Assembly (NCBI GenBank): GCA_947561395.2 | Contig: OX387189.1 | Span: 20,894,329-20,958,328 of the forward strand | Length of the DNA stretch: 64,000 nt | Source of the DNA: Buxus sempervirens | Taxonomy: Eukaryota; Streptophyta; Magnoliopsida; Buxales; Buxaceae | Reading direction: 5' to 3' | Shown: piece by piece, positions 22,869 through 34,465 of the stretch | Position numbering within the stretch: position 1 is the stretch's first letter | Layout of the letters: each line of letters starts with the position of its first letter | Program-made: the position numbers and the translations under genes | Notes under the pieces: model-generated | Seen by the model: the letters and a program-made list of their open reading frames with translations, nothing else | Database searches by the model: none | What the model was told of the DNA's origin: nothing

Positions 22869-23899
22869 TTAGTGGATTTAAGCCATGTTTTGTATTGGTT
22901 CATGTTTTATTTTTATTTTGAATGCTTGCTAATTTGTTTATTTCATTTGGGTATGTTTGATGTATTTTAAAGCTGATTTGTATGATTAGAAGACTCATGA
23001 AGATATGGCATGTATGTGTTGCTTGATTGTGTCTAGAAATATGTTTAGGGGGAGCCTATCTTCTAACATGATTTTGCTGTATTTTGTGATAATATGCATT
23101 AATTTGGGTTTTTAATGCTATGTGTTAATCATGAAAATTAAGAGTATGAAATCTAGGAGTTTAGTGGATATTTTTGGGGTTTTCAAGCATGTTTTCCATG
23201 AACAATTCTTTCTTGTACAATATGATTACTTACTGTATTTTTTATGACATGCTTTGATTTCAGGGTTTAATGCTATGTTTTGAACATGAAAATTATGAGC
23301 ATGAAATCTAGGAATTTAGTGGGTATTTTTGGGTTTTCAAGCGTGTTTTGCATGATTAATTGTCTTTGTACAATATGATAACATGCTTGTATTTTTTGGG
23401 TGTATAATAGTCATAAGCATATTTAGGTGTTTTCATTATCATGTTTTCTTGTGTTTATTATTTTCCAATATTATGTCATATCTGCCTTGGTTTGAGAATG
23501 TATATTGCGAAAAAAGAGTGGCAAGGAGCTGGGACGTTGTGAATGCACCTTTGATTTCAAAATGCACTTGAGTACTTTAAATCTTTTGCATAGCCTACCC
23601 ATTACCTATAGGAAGTTGAACCCGAATGTGTGTAGCTTGGCGCAACGAGTTCGTTATTTCGGAAAGCGAAAGTAAAAACATTCACCTTAGAACTTTGAGC
23701 TAATGATGTGATGACATTGTGGATCTTTGATTCTGGTTATCACTAGGCTTGAGATCTAAGTTGCCAATAAACCAAAACCCAAAACCCCTACGCTTGAAGG
23801 TGGAGAAACACTTTTTCAGCTAAAGTAAACAATTACGATGGGGAAATGGGTTTGTAATTGAGGGAAGGCCGTTTGCATGTTTCACTAGCCAAGGTATGA

Positions 23900-24001
23900 T
23901 ATGGACACCATATTGAAGGTAAACACAAGGTAACAAGGTAATATCAATTTTTTTTTTAGTTACCTTCATATCATGTAAAGTAAGTGCCATGGTGTCCATA
24001 T
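23900..24001. repeat. Fold-back with 13-base arms
   Basis: ATATGGACACCAT (23900-23912) is the exact complement of ATGGTGTCCATAT (23989-24001). A second inner pair, GAAGGTAA and TTACCTTC, is nested within. It could be a small fold-back element or a leader hairpin. No flanking duplication is evident. Confidence 0.6.
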
Positions 24002-24366
24002 GTTTGGGATGAAATGTTTCCCAATAAGGTTTGTATCCTAAGATTGGTGTATCCTATAGGAAGAGTTTTTTAACACTTCTCAGAAGTCATCATACCCAAA
24101 ATCCGTGTAGGAGGCAGCCAAAAATACAAAATTCATGAATATGGTGTCTAATTTTGGAGGGAACATGTACCCTCACGAGCATTCATGCATTTTTGCAAAT
24201 ATAGTGTCAAAAGCCAATTTAGGACTGTATTTAGAAGCCAAATTAAGGTGTACATTAATTGGGAATAAAGATAACATAATATGTAAAAATCTGGGGAACA
24301 GCCGAATAAAAAAAGGGCCATTTTGGCATTAACTGAAAACTCAGGTCGGTAAAACTGTATAGTCTT

Positions 24367-24526
24367 TGTATCCGAAATTTATTTTCAGCAAAAGGGTTTT
24401 ATGTGTGTATCCGAACACTATAAGTGTTCGGATACAATAAATCATGCCTTTAGCCAACCTGATATGTCAGATACAACTTAGAAACTTCCAGATTGTTCTT
24501 TTATCCCAACTTTTTTGAATATAAAA
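24367..24526 (+). promoter_or_regulatory. GTATCCG palindromes and TATA box upstream of gag in B
   Basis: A perfect palindrome, GTATCCGAACAC with its complement around TATAA (from 24408), stands between two weaker ones (24367-24388 and about 24453-24474). TATAAAA follows at 24520-24526. This copies the LTR promoter layout, but inside the element about 1.4 kb before gag. It may be a second sense promoter or a relic of an old LTR; no LTR ends are visible around it. Confidence 0.5.
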
Positions 24527-25139
24527 TGCCGAAAACATTGTAAATAACCTGTGGGTACCTCAAAATGAGTATGGAAAGATAATTTAAGTGTCAAAATGAT
24601 TTAACATAGGATTCAACCTAATCTTGGAACACAAAATCCATCTTTTCCTCTGAGCTTGAAGAAGATACATTAAAAGGAGATTAAAGTGTCATATTTCTTG
24701 ATACCAATTCATCTCAAAGATGTTTCAATCAAACTTTTGAACTTGAAAACAAAGAGAAACTTCCAAATGTGCTTAAGATTCTAACTTTGGGGTATGTACA
24801 AAATGTGGGGCAATAAGTCAAAGTTTGACTATATCTTTCATAACTTGTCCTTATGATAAGTTAGAGGTTAGTGTTACAATTGACTTATTTTCAAAGCCAA
24901 TTATTCAAACAAATCCTCGAGTGAAACTCATTAAAGTTCAAATTTTTAAAGAGATTCTTTAAGTCATACCCCAAAAGAATTATGAATGCATAGGTTTCTT
25001 GGGAACCTAAGATTCCCCAAATTTCTAAAAAATCTCTTTATGGGTCACTTGGAAACCATTTAATTTCAAGCAAATAAAAATTCAAAAAAAATCATAAAAA
25101 AGGGAAAATGATTTAAAATCAAAGTTCTTTGAAGCAAAT

Positions 25140-25760
25140 TGAGTTTCTTTTCAACTCAAAAGCTTTAAAGGAAATTCAAAATTTCAATGGGCCTCTTAAA
25201 GCCTTTGAATTTCAGATTTTCTTCAAATAACTCGTAGGCCTCTGAAAGCCTTTGAATTTCAGATTCTTTTTTTAACCCTTCATAGGCATCTAAAAGCCTT
25301 GGAATTTCGGAAAATCAATTCATAGGACAACTGAAGGCCTTCAAAAACTTCAAATTTCATGGGCCACAAGTAGCCTTTGAACTTCAAATTCTCATAAGCC
25401 CTAGGGAAGCTTGAGCAATTCCCTAACCTCATAGGCCTTCTAAAGCCTTAATTAAGAAACTCATATGATCTCTGAAAGCCTGAAATTTCAAAACCTTTTC
25501 TTCATAAGCCTCTAGAAGCTTGCGTGATTCTAGAACCCCTCATAGGCCCCTTGAAAGCCTGTGCAATTTCAGGAGGCTTTGGATGCCTTGATTCCAATTC
25601 ACATCTTGTGGGACATGCTGGAAGCCCTAAAATATTCCAACAAATTATTTGGATGGTCTTTTTTGTACCAACCAATTCATAAGCCCTTGGAAGCTTGAGT
25701 AATTCCAAGACACCCTGTGATTTATCTAAAAGCTTTTATTTTGGATATTTCATGTTCAAT
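25140..25760. repeat. Degenerate AGGCCTCTGAAAGCCTTTGAATTTC repeats (described in parts)
   Basis: A dozen or so imperfect units about 40-60 bases apart share CATAGGCCTCTGAAAGCCT followed by TTGAATTTCA or TTGGAATTTC. Within each, AGGC and GCCT can pair around a short loop. The array lies in the leader of element B shortly before gag. Confidence 0.7.
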
Positions 25761-25805
25761 GGGACATGTTGGGAGCCTTAAAATATTCCAACAATTCTTT
25801 TAACT

Positions 25806-25807
<2 letters not shown>

Positions 25808-25851
<44 letters not shown>
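25808..25851. repeat. AT dinucleotide microsatellite
   Basis: About 22 uninterrupted TA repeats are followed by an A/T-rich tail (ATAATAAAAATAATAATAAA). Confidence 0.95.
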
Positions 25852-25853
<2 letters not shown>

Positions 25854-25969
25854 AAAATAATAATAAAATACAAACTCATGTTCACCTAACTTGCATACAT
25901 GCATTCATAAGTGTGTAAATAAGCTATAAATTGGTATTGACATATTTCTTTCTTTTTCTTAATCCAGGT

Positions 25970-28300
25970 ACCAGTATACTTGCAACCATTACTCCTGTGA
26001 CCAAATCAAGGGCCCACACAATGAATCCAGCTGAGAATCAAACCAATGATCTTGCTCAAGACTTTGCTCAGCTGCAAGAGCAAGTTGTGGGGATCGCCCA
26101 AATGCTAGAAAACTTGCTGGCAACCCAAGCCCAAGCCCAGAACCAAGCCTCTACTTCTCACCAAGCACCACCACCAGAACCTCAAATACCAATTCCACCA
26201 TAGCCACAACCTCAACTTGAATTTCACCAACCAATTCCGGAACCTATACTGATCAGGGAGGACAGTGTTGAATCTGAGAAGAAGAAGGAAAAAGAAAGAG
26301 TGAGGGAGGAAATGGAAAGAAAGTTCTTGCATAGGCTGGAGAGTATCTAGGAGGAACTGAGGGAAGTAAAGGGGGTGAATAATTTCAGAGGCACCAATTT
26401 CGAAGACTTGTGCCTATACCCTGATGTCTGCTTACCAGCCAAATTCAAGTGCCCGGACTTTGACATGTACGATGGTACTGGTTGCCCCATGAGTCATCTG
26501 AAGCTCTATTATGGGGCCCCATGCTAATTTGGCTGGGATGACAGCATTCTCATCCAGCTATTCCAGAGAAGTTTGACGGGAGCTGCTTTGAGGTGGTTTG
26601 CCACCATGGATCATGGATGGATAAGGAGGTAGAAGGACTTGGCGGATGCCTTTTTGGCCAAGTATAAATTTAACTCAGAAATTGTGCCAGATAGGTACGA
26701 CGTGATGAGGATGAGCAAAGGTAGAGATGACTCAGTGAGGCAATATGCCAAGAGGTGGAGGGAGACTGCTTCTCAGGTCATGCCACCTATGTTGGAGCCA
26801 GAGATGATTTCAACATTCATTATTACACTAGGGCAACCGTTTTACAGTCACTTGGTGGGTCAGACTACCACCAACTTTGCTGCCCTAGTACAAGTGGCTG
26901 ATTGGATTGAAGATGGGATCAGATTCGGAAAGATAATTGATCATTCAGCCATGGTCAGTCAACAGGACCCCAACATGAAGAAAGGAAACGGGATTAAGAA
27001 AAATGGGAACAAAAAAGAGGGGGAAGTGAACATGGTACAGCAACCATCCATCCCCAAGAATCTTATCCAGATCAATGTTTCCAACCCTCTTCACACTCCG
27101 ATGTCATCGGCCCAATCCACCCAACAAGCACCCATAAGAGTTAATGTTCCAGCAACACAGTCAAACTAGAAAAGAGTTTTTACTAGGGAGGAAAGGGATG
27201 CTTGGATGGCATCGAGGAGGAATAGGATTCTTACCCCTATCCCAATGTCTCCATCCCAATTGCTACCTACTCTATTGCAAGCTGGGTATGTTGCCTTAAA
27301 AGAGCCAAATCTAAATGCATCCAAGGGGAGAAATTTTGACCCCTCCACCACTTGTGATTTCCACATGAGTGCACCTGGACACCCTACTGACAAGTGTTGG
27401 CCATTGAAGCAAGCCATTTAGGATTTGATAGACCAGAATACCCTGTCTTTCAATACGAGGGGTCCCGCTCCTCCTAGAACTAACATTGGCCAAAACCCTT
27501 TGCCCCAGCATCATGGGGCAAGCCCATCTAATGTTATAGGGGCCACTTTCTCTGATGAAATAACATTTGACCCATCTCAGTTAATTGCTCCTATAGGGAC
27601 TTTGGTCAAGGTTTATTTTACTAAATAAATGGGGGATGAAGAAATAAACATGATTTCCAAATGGAATGATCGTGCTGCTAAGGATATTAACTCCTCTTTG
27701 GACCGGGTCTCCTCCCTCATGGCCTAGATAAATATTGTGAAAACTCCCTTGGTTATCAATTGCAATCCACCCACTGTTTCTTCACCCATTCCATCAAAAC
27801 CACCCTTGGTCATCAATTGTGACCATGTTGCCACTTCAGTTACATCCTTACCCACTTTAGCTTCAAAGGCATCTCAACCACAAGCTTTCAAGCAACTTCC
27901 ACCCTTGGTTATGAATGTTCTTTCGACTCATGTTGTTACTAAATCCGTTTCTTCAGCTAGGTCCAAGCTTCCTCCCCTTGTGATAAATGTCTCGAAGCCT
28001 TTTTCTTCTGAATTAGCTGTACCATGGAATTACAGTGAAGGCTTCACAACCACAATTCCAGCGGTTGAGGTAGAAAACAGTAAAGAAGTGAACTTCATGA
28101 TGAGGTCAGGGAAATGTGTAGGAGAGGGAGAGAAACAAAAGGAAATTGAGAAGGAAAGTAAAGAAGCTGAAGAGGAGAGGAAAGTAAATGGAAAGGCGAA
28201 GGTAGGAGAAGAAACCCCTCAGGTAATTGACGGCGAGGCTACTAACCTCATCAAGATAATTAGAAAGAGTGAATTCAACATTGTTGAGTAGTGAAACAAG
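25970..28300 (+). mobile_element. gag region of element B
   Basis: The region encodes a Tat/Ogre-type Gag, the structural protein of the virus-like particle. The N-terminal part has a coiled-coil-like stretch (LAQDFAQLQEQVVGIAQML) and a proline- and glutamine-rich linker. The retrotransposon gag domain follows, with KFKCPDFDMYDGTGCPMSHL, RSLTGAALRWF and DSVRQYAKRWRETASQV. A zinc-knuckle-like segment, CDFHMSAPGHPTDKCW, lies near 27355-27405, and a basic/acidic tail near 28080-28290. It is related to the Gag of element C (37267-38778). It is a fossil with several breaks. Confidence 0.85.
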
Positions 28301-28489
28301 GTCCCTGCCCAGATTTCAATACTGGGATTACTGCTGAATTCAGAAAAGCATAGGGATTCTCTATTAAGGGTACTTCAAGGCGCACATGTGCCTAAAAATA
28401 TTGAACCAGACCAACTTGGTAGGATGGTTGGGCAAATTCTATCTCATAATGTCATATCTTTTTCAGAAACCGAGATTGCTAGATAACAC

Positions 28490-28840
28490 CATGTTGATCC
28501 TTTGCACATAACTATGCTTTGCAAGGGTTGCATGGTGGCGCGGGTTTTAATAGATAACGGGTCAGCTCTGAATGTCTGCCCATTAATAACATTTGTAAAA
28601 CTCGGTTTGGAGCATAATAAAATCAAGCAGAATGGGAGAATCATAAGAGCTTTTGATAGCTCCAAAACACACTTCCTAGGGGAGGTTGAACTGCTGGTTA
28701 CTATTGGATCGTATATATTCAGTATTACATTTGAAGTGATGGATATACTGGCGGCCTTCAACCTACTCCTAGGAAGGCCGTGGATTCACACGGCTAGGGC
28801 CATACCATCTAACCTCCATCAGAGAATAAAATAAATTCGA
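28490..28840 (+). mobile_element. Protease region of element B
   Basis: VARVLIDNGSALNVCPL fits the retropepsin active-site region of Tat elements, where the usual D[TS]G is often DNGS. A hydrophobic strand, FEVMDILAAFNLLLGRPWI, further on matches the family's GRPW segment. The aspartic protease would cut the Gag-Pol polyprotein. Part of the broken pol region. Confidence 0.8.
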
Positions 28841-29679
28841 GGGAAAAAGGTGATAACGGTCCTAGCCGAGAATTTGGTTCCTCCCATGGTGTCCCTTGAC
28901 GTACCCTAGATAAACATTGAAATGACTGTAGACAAAATGGCATTTCACTCTTTCCAGTTCGAAACTGTCAATTTCATACCTGGAGGATGTGAGGACAAGA
29001 AGGGTAATATGACCAGTGCTGAAAGGATGGTGGAGAAGGTGTTAAAAAAATATCACTTCCACCTAGGGAAAGGTCTGGGAGTTAATTTGAAAAGGAGATT
29101 GGAGCCGATAAGGGCGAAGAAACTAGTCCCTAAGGCAAAACTGGGAATGAAGCTGGGGAAATGGAGGAGGCAGAAGCAGATGGAGGAAGGAAACACAGAA
29201 AGAAGATTCCCTCATTTAAAGGAAACTTTTCCAAAACCTTCATACAAGATCCAGTTGTCTCCTCCCACGGATTAGTCTAGGCCTCCATACCGTAACATCA
29301 ATCCCTTTCAAAAGCCATATGTCTCAACCCTGCAACTCTACAACCCACCTTCTGCACTTGAGACAGTGGGCGAGCCTGGGCTACAGTTAGAATAGTAGCA
29401 AGATTTTTCTGAAGATGTTTTGGGGCTTTCTTCGCCATGACTGAAGACGAAAGAACTGAAGAAGATAAAAGGCTGCCTTTCATTGATTGGGTAGCAGTGA
29501 GAATTCCAGATGAGTTCATATCTGGATTGGGCCCCACAGCGGAAAAGGGCAGTACAATTTATCCGGTGATGATGGCATCGGATTCTGAGCTTGAGGAGCA
29601 GGCTTGAACCATTTCACCTACTCCAAAAGAATTTATTATGAACAATTGGGAGGAAACTCACCTTACCTTTGAAGCGGCG

Positions 29680-30909
29680 TTTGATTGGCAAACAGACGCA
29701 GCTTTCAAAAAAAAACTCCATTAGTGGAATGCCCTTTTCCTGAAGGTTTCAATGAGCCTTCATCTTCAGGAAAAACTTTTTTTGAAGGCTCTCAAAAAAA
29801 CCAAAAAGATTTTTCTATTTTTTCTAGAAAATTTAAGTTTTTCAAAAAGCTCGAAACCATTTATAAATCATATAAGCAAATGGAATTAGATCAGGTTGAA
29901 TATGACTTCGACCTCGAGCTCGACTTTGACCTAATAGGGATCGAAGAAGAGACTGAGGTCGAAGAAGACGACCCTCGTAAAGAAATTGCATATCAATTGG
30001 AGCGTCATGAAAAAGTTGTTCAACATAATATTGAGGAGACCATATCAATAAATCTAGGGACCAAAGATGACCCAAAAATAGTGAAGGTTGAGGCATGCTT
30101 GTCTGATGTGCAGTGTGATGAAATGTCACGATTCTTGGCAGATTATGAGGATGTGTTTGCATGGTCGTATCGGGATATGCCAAGATTGGATACTGACATG
30201 GTTGTGCACAGGCTACCAATTCTGCCAGGGGTTAAGCCGGTCAAGCAAAAGTTGAGAAGATTGAAACCGGAATGGACACTGAAGGTCAAAGATGAAGTGG
30301 TCAAGCAATTCCAAGCGGGATTTTTGGCAGTGTCCACGTACCCGGAGTGGCTTGCAAATATAGTGCCAGTACCAAAGAAGGATGGGAAAGTCAGGATGTG
30401 CGTGGACTACAGAGATCTGAACAAGGCAAGCCCAAAGGATGATTTTCCACTTCCACATATCGACATTCTAGTCGATAATACTGTTGCACATAGCCTGTTC
30501 TCATTCACGGACGGTTTCTCTGGGTAAAATAAAATCAAGATGGCAAAGGAAGATCAAGAAAAAACAACTTTCATTACACCTTGGGGTACCTTCCACTACA
30601 CTATCATACCATTTGGGCTTAAGAATTTTGGGGCAACCTATCAATGAGCCACGACAGCACTATTCCATGATATGATCTACAAGGAGATGGAGGTCTATGT
30701 GGATGATATGATTGCCAAATTGTGTGAAGAAGAGGACCATTTGACCAACTTGAAGAATGTGTTTGACCGACTCAAGAAGTACAGTTGACGGCTTAACCCA
30801 GCAAAATGTGTTTTTCAGGCTACATCGGGAAAATTATTGGGTTTTATAGTGAGAAAAAGAGGAATTGAGATTGATCCTACTAAAGCAAAGGTGATTATTG
30901 AAATGCCAT
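29680..30909 (+). mobile_element. Reverse transcriptase region of element B, first part
   Basis: The stretch shows Ty3/gypsy reverse transcriptase motifs in order: HRLPILPGVKPVKQKLRR, VPVPKKDGKVRMCVDYRDLN, KASPKDDFPLPHID, FTDGFSG, ITPWGTFHYTIIPFGLKN and the catalytic YVDDM near 30695. An acidic linker (DFDLELDFDLIGIEEETEV) precedes it. The coding sequence is interrupted at 30909 by the LTR inserted there and resumes at 44693 (after the duplicated GCCAT) with thumb-like sequence (REVRGFLGRIQYISRF in translation). A fossil with several breaks. Confidence 0.9.
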
Positions 30910-31656
30910 TGTGCGCACCTAAAAATCGTAGATCGCACATGGGGGGCACGTGACATTTGTGCGTGCCTTGGGACTTTCAGGGTCGCCACTGCCTAAGAGG
31001 TGCAGGCATACACGGGGATTGCTTATCCGGGTCTAAGTCTGGTCTGCGGCTTATTAGAGATCTAGCTAAGTCCTTGGTTACGTCCGGGGAAGTCCGAAGA
31101 CACCCCGGCCCCGCCCTGTCGGTCTAACGGGTCCCTCGGGTCTCCCTAGTTTTTTGAGTCAAGCTCACCCTTCCTAGACCAGCATGTGTCTTTTTGGGTC
31201 TGGTGGGGTCCTCTGGAGGTGTGGGCCCCTTTAATTTCATTTTTTTATCTTTTTACTTAAGTCGTCTGGGTCAGATACAGGCCCCGTTGGAAGGCCTGTG
31301 GGTTGCCAAGTTTGGGCTTTGGCCCAATAGGGTTATTGGGTAACCCTATTTTGGTTTGTTTAGGTTATTTAAGCAATTATGTATCTTAATGACTTAGTGG
31401 GCTTGGATTTGGCCCAATAGCATTTAAGCAAAGGCCTTGGGCCCATTTATTGAAAACGGGCTTGGTTTTGGGCCGGTCAAGATGTGGGCCCCATAGATGG
31501 GCCCAGGAGGCCTTGGTGGGTCCAATAAGGCCCATGGTCTACAAATGGGCTCAAGATAGCCCAAACAACTTTACAGAGTCGGGTCTAGCCGGCTCGGGTC
31601 GGATCAAGTCCAACCGGGTTAAAAAATTAGATTTTTTAAGTTAATTTTTAATTTGA

Positions 31657-31762
31657 CCGTATTTGCTATACGGTTTGGTCTGAACCGTAAATGCAATACG
31701 GTTCAGGCCTGGCCGTATAGTAAATACGGACATGCCCGGACCGTACTTTAAATACGGTTTTC
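31657..31762. repeat. CCGTATT palindromes in LTR D
   Basis: Four palindromes use the arms CCGTAT/ATACGG: CCGTATTTG/CTATACGG, ACCGTAAATG/CAATACGGT, GGCCGTATAG/AATACGG and GGACCGTACTT/AAATACGG. They hold the same LTR position as the second palindrome cluster of LTRs A, P and H, but with a different word. A weaker set, GCCCGTATTTGAAG and GCCCGTACTTCAAATACG, is at 44070-44115 near the other end. Confidence 0.6.
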
Positions 31763-32350
31763 ACCCGAATTTGCATTTTTGAGCTGATTTCAGCCGGGAT
31801 CATTCCGGTTGTCTTCATGGAGGTTCCGGCGACCTCTGTTGATATTTTTAGCATCTCCACAGTGTCTAAGAAATGCTTTCTTAACCCATATCAAACTCTT
31901 TTTATGGCGTCTTCAAGCAAGAGAGGGCTTCCGCCTCTTGATCATCTCCTTGGTTCTTGAAACAGGGAATCTGGAGGCACTTTTTTGGCACAGGTGCAAT
32001 CCCTTCTTCCTCATCCATGGAGGAATACCATGAGGGTCGAAAAGATCCAAGTCACCTTGTTTGTCCAACTCTCCCCATCATACTCGTACAGTCCATACCC
32101 GATTCGGTTATATGAAACACTCAAAAAGAAATGATAAACAAGTTACTCTAAGGTAGAAGGGAAAGAGGGGCAAAGATTAGGGGTACAAGTGATGACATAA
32201 AGAGGACAGAACCCCTCTTTTAAAATGCAATGAGCACATCAACATAAAAAAAATGAAGAGAAAAGATTAGTACAAGGAAAGCAGAAAAATGGATTTCCTT
32301 CTTTGGCACAAGGTCCCTCTCCTCCCACTGCTTCGTATTAGGAGGCTTCC

Positions 32351-34444
32351 TGTCAGCACCCCATTTTTGCACTATAAAATTGCCCAAGAAGCATATCTTA
32401 AACCGGCATATATGTGGGCACGTAAATTGAGGTTTTTATAGTGGACCCATCTTTTTGAAATAACAAGCCCATAATAAAGAGAATTCTAAGCCGATTCTGA
32501 TGCACGAAACCGTGCTCAAATCGGATGTCAAACGGCTAAGTTATGAATAAAATAAATAAAGGGTAGTTTGGGGATTTTTACAAAACCGAAATTGGATGCC
32601 ACATGGCAGCCATGTGTACGCCATGGTGGCTGCCATGTAACCAATGACAAATTAAAATTTTGTGGGGTTGTTTTAGTAAATAAGTAAGTTTCCTAATGGG
32701 GATTCTTATGCAAATAAATAACAAAGTTAATAAAAGTTTAAGATTAAAAAAAACAATAATAATAAAAATAAACATAGAGAAATGAGTTGGACGAATTGGT
32801 CCAACTCATATTCTCTTGAGATATTGAAACAAAGCTTAAAAAATATATAAGCCTAATAAAAATGTGGGACAAAATGGACTTTCACCAAACCTAATTGAAT
32901 GAGGATGTTTAAGAGAGGAAGAGGAAGGGTTAGTTGTTTAAGAAGAGGAAGGGTTAGTTGTTTAAGAGAGGAAGAAGAAGGGTTAGTTGTTTAAGAAGAG
33001 GAAGACGAAGGGTTAAGGGTTTAAGAGAGGAAGAGGAAAGGTTTGGGATTAAGAATTTGAAGGGGTGGGAATCCTCTATAAAAGGACTTGAAGTTGAGAG
33101 CAAAAGGGGGAGAAGAAAAAAGGAGAGAGTTCTTTAAAGCAAAGAAGGAAGAAAGAAAAAAGGTGGAAGAAGTTTGTGCAAGAAAAAGGGGGGAAACATC
33201 CGGAGTTGTGCTCACCAGTTTCCGGGAAATCGACTCCATACCAGGTTTTTATTTTTTTTTATTTGTTGATTCTTTAATCAAGTATTTTTTTTAGTATTGT
33301 TAAATTGTCAAAGTGAAAATAATACAAAGCATGTTATTGTTATGGCCGAATGTGTTATTTCATGTTAGTGTTGTTAAATAAAGCATGTCACGGTTATGAC
33401 CAAAAAAAAAAATTTCTGTTGAACGATTTTCTTTGGGAGTGGAATTTTGAGAATTTGATAAGCTATCATGCCTAATTTGCTATTCTGAAAAGTTCAAGGA
33501 TTTATAAAAGAACTTATTGTATTTTATGTTTAGTCCTTCTTTAAAACCCTTTTTTAAGAACCCCTAGGTTTCATTTATTATTTCTTTATTTCTTTCATGT
33601 TATTTCTTTAATTCTTTTCTTAATTTCTTAATTATTTTTAGATAATATGCTTAATTAACATATTTAACTATACTAACCAGATTTTTTTTATTCTTTTCTT
33701 AATTCTTAGATAATAGGCTTAACTACCATATTTAATTTTAATCATAAGCTTAAACATTTGTAACTTTTATTAATTTCTTATAACACTTCTCATCTTATCC
33801 AAATCCTTAAAAAATGGAAAAATAAAGTGTAATCTTCAATGATTAAATATGATTGAAATTTTTTACACATGCTTTGTGGAAATAAATTATCATAAAAAAG
33901 AAGAAGAAAACAATAAAAAATTATTGGGATAATGGAGCATGTTAATTCCTCTAATCTCTTGTATATATGAGAAAGATAAGATAAAAAAATTAAATAAAAA
34001 ATAAAAAGAAAAGAAAAAAATATATATTTTGAAGTAACCAAGTACATCGCTCCATGATAAAATGTTTGATATAGATTTCTTTATTTTGGATTTTTTATAT
34101 ATGTATTATACATGATGTAGTATAGCAACCTTCATTCCTCCAATATTTGTATACATGTGATCATAAAAAGAATAAATAAAAAATATATTAAAGATAAAAA
34201 AAACAGAAGAAGAATTAAATAATAGTAAAACAACCCAAATATTATCCAACTAATTTAAGGAAACCCATTTCGGTGGGGCAACCCAGGGTGTTCAAGGACT
34301 TCCCTGGGTTGTAATCGGGTCACTTATCCGGAATCACTGGTTCAGACCAAAAGTCAACAAGGTGTCTACCTGCACCATTTCAGGTAGTGGCGACTCCATA
34401 AAAGACATGTAACAAGCTTTTTCAACGCGCTCGAGGTGCGCACA
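32351..34444 (+). mobile_element. 5' LTR of element C
   Basis: This 2094-base LTR holds two strong palindromes: ACATGGCAGCCA with its complement (32601-32612, 32627-32638) and ATGAGTTGGAC with its complement around GAATTG (32782-32809). It also has a GAAGAGGAAGGGTTAGTTG minisatellite, a TATAAAAGG box at 33077-33085 and a U5 end with hairpin and primer-site copy. The 3' LTR repeats all of these. Confidence 0.92.
32905..33045 (+). repeat. Purine-rich minisatellite in the C 5' LTR
   Basis: About five units of GTTTAAGAGAGGAAGAGGAAG with GGTTAGTT stand upstream of the TATA box. The 3' LTR has about eight (41878-42110). A pure GA strand next to a promoter could form unusual DNA structure. Confidence 0.85.
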
Positions 34445-34465
34445 GCTTGGCGACTCCACTGGGGA
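34367..34465 (+). other. Primer-binding site of element C, preceded by U5 hairpin and copy
   Basis: The primer site TGGCGACTCCACTGGGGA is at 34448-34465, three bases after the LTR. Inside the LTR, TACCTG/CAGGTA pairs around CACCATTT (34367-34386) and TGGCGACTCC follows at 34388-34397, exactly 60 bases before the real site. The 3' LTR has the same hairpin and copy. Confidence 0.8.

Larger units (their letters stand above)
22869..25930 (+). mobile_element. Long leader of element B between primer site and gag
   Basis: Ogre/Tat elements are known for a long leader that can carry an extra open frame before gag. I find no convincing long frame here. What is visible is AT-rich sequence with repeated phrases (ATGAAATCTAGGAGTTTAGTGG twice, near 23147 and 23304, each under 20 bases of exact match), a fold-back at 23900-24001, a GTATCCG palindrome cluster with TATA box (24367-24526), degenerate AGGCC...AAGCCT repeats (25140-25760) and an AT microsatellite (25808-25851). 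Confidence 0.6.

Noticed and set aside
33021-33294. Identical frames in both LTRs of C (68 and 72 residues)
   Set aside because: Conserved only because the LTRs are near-identical; composition is driven by the purine-rich repeats.
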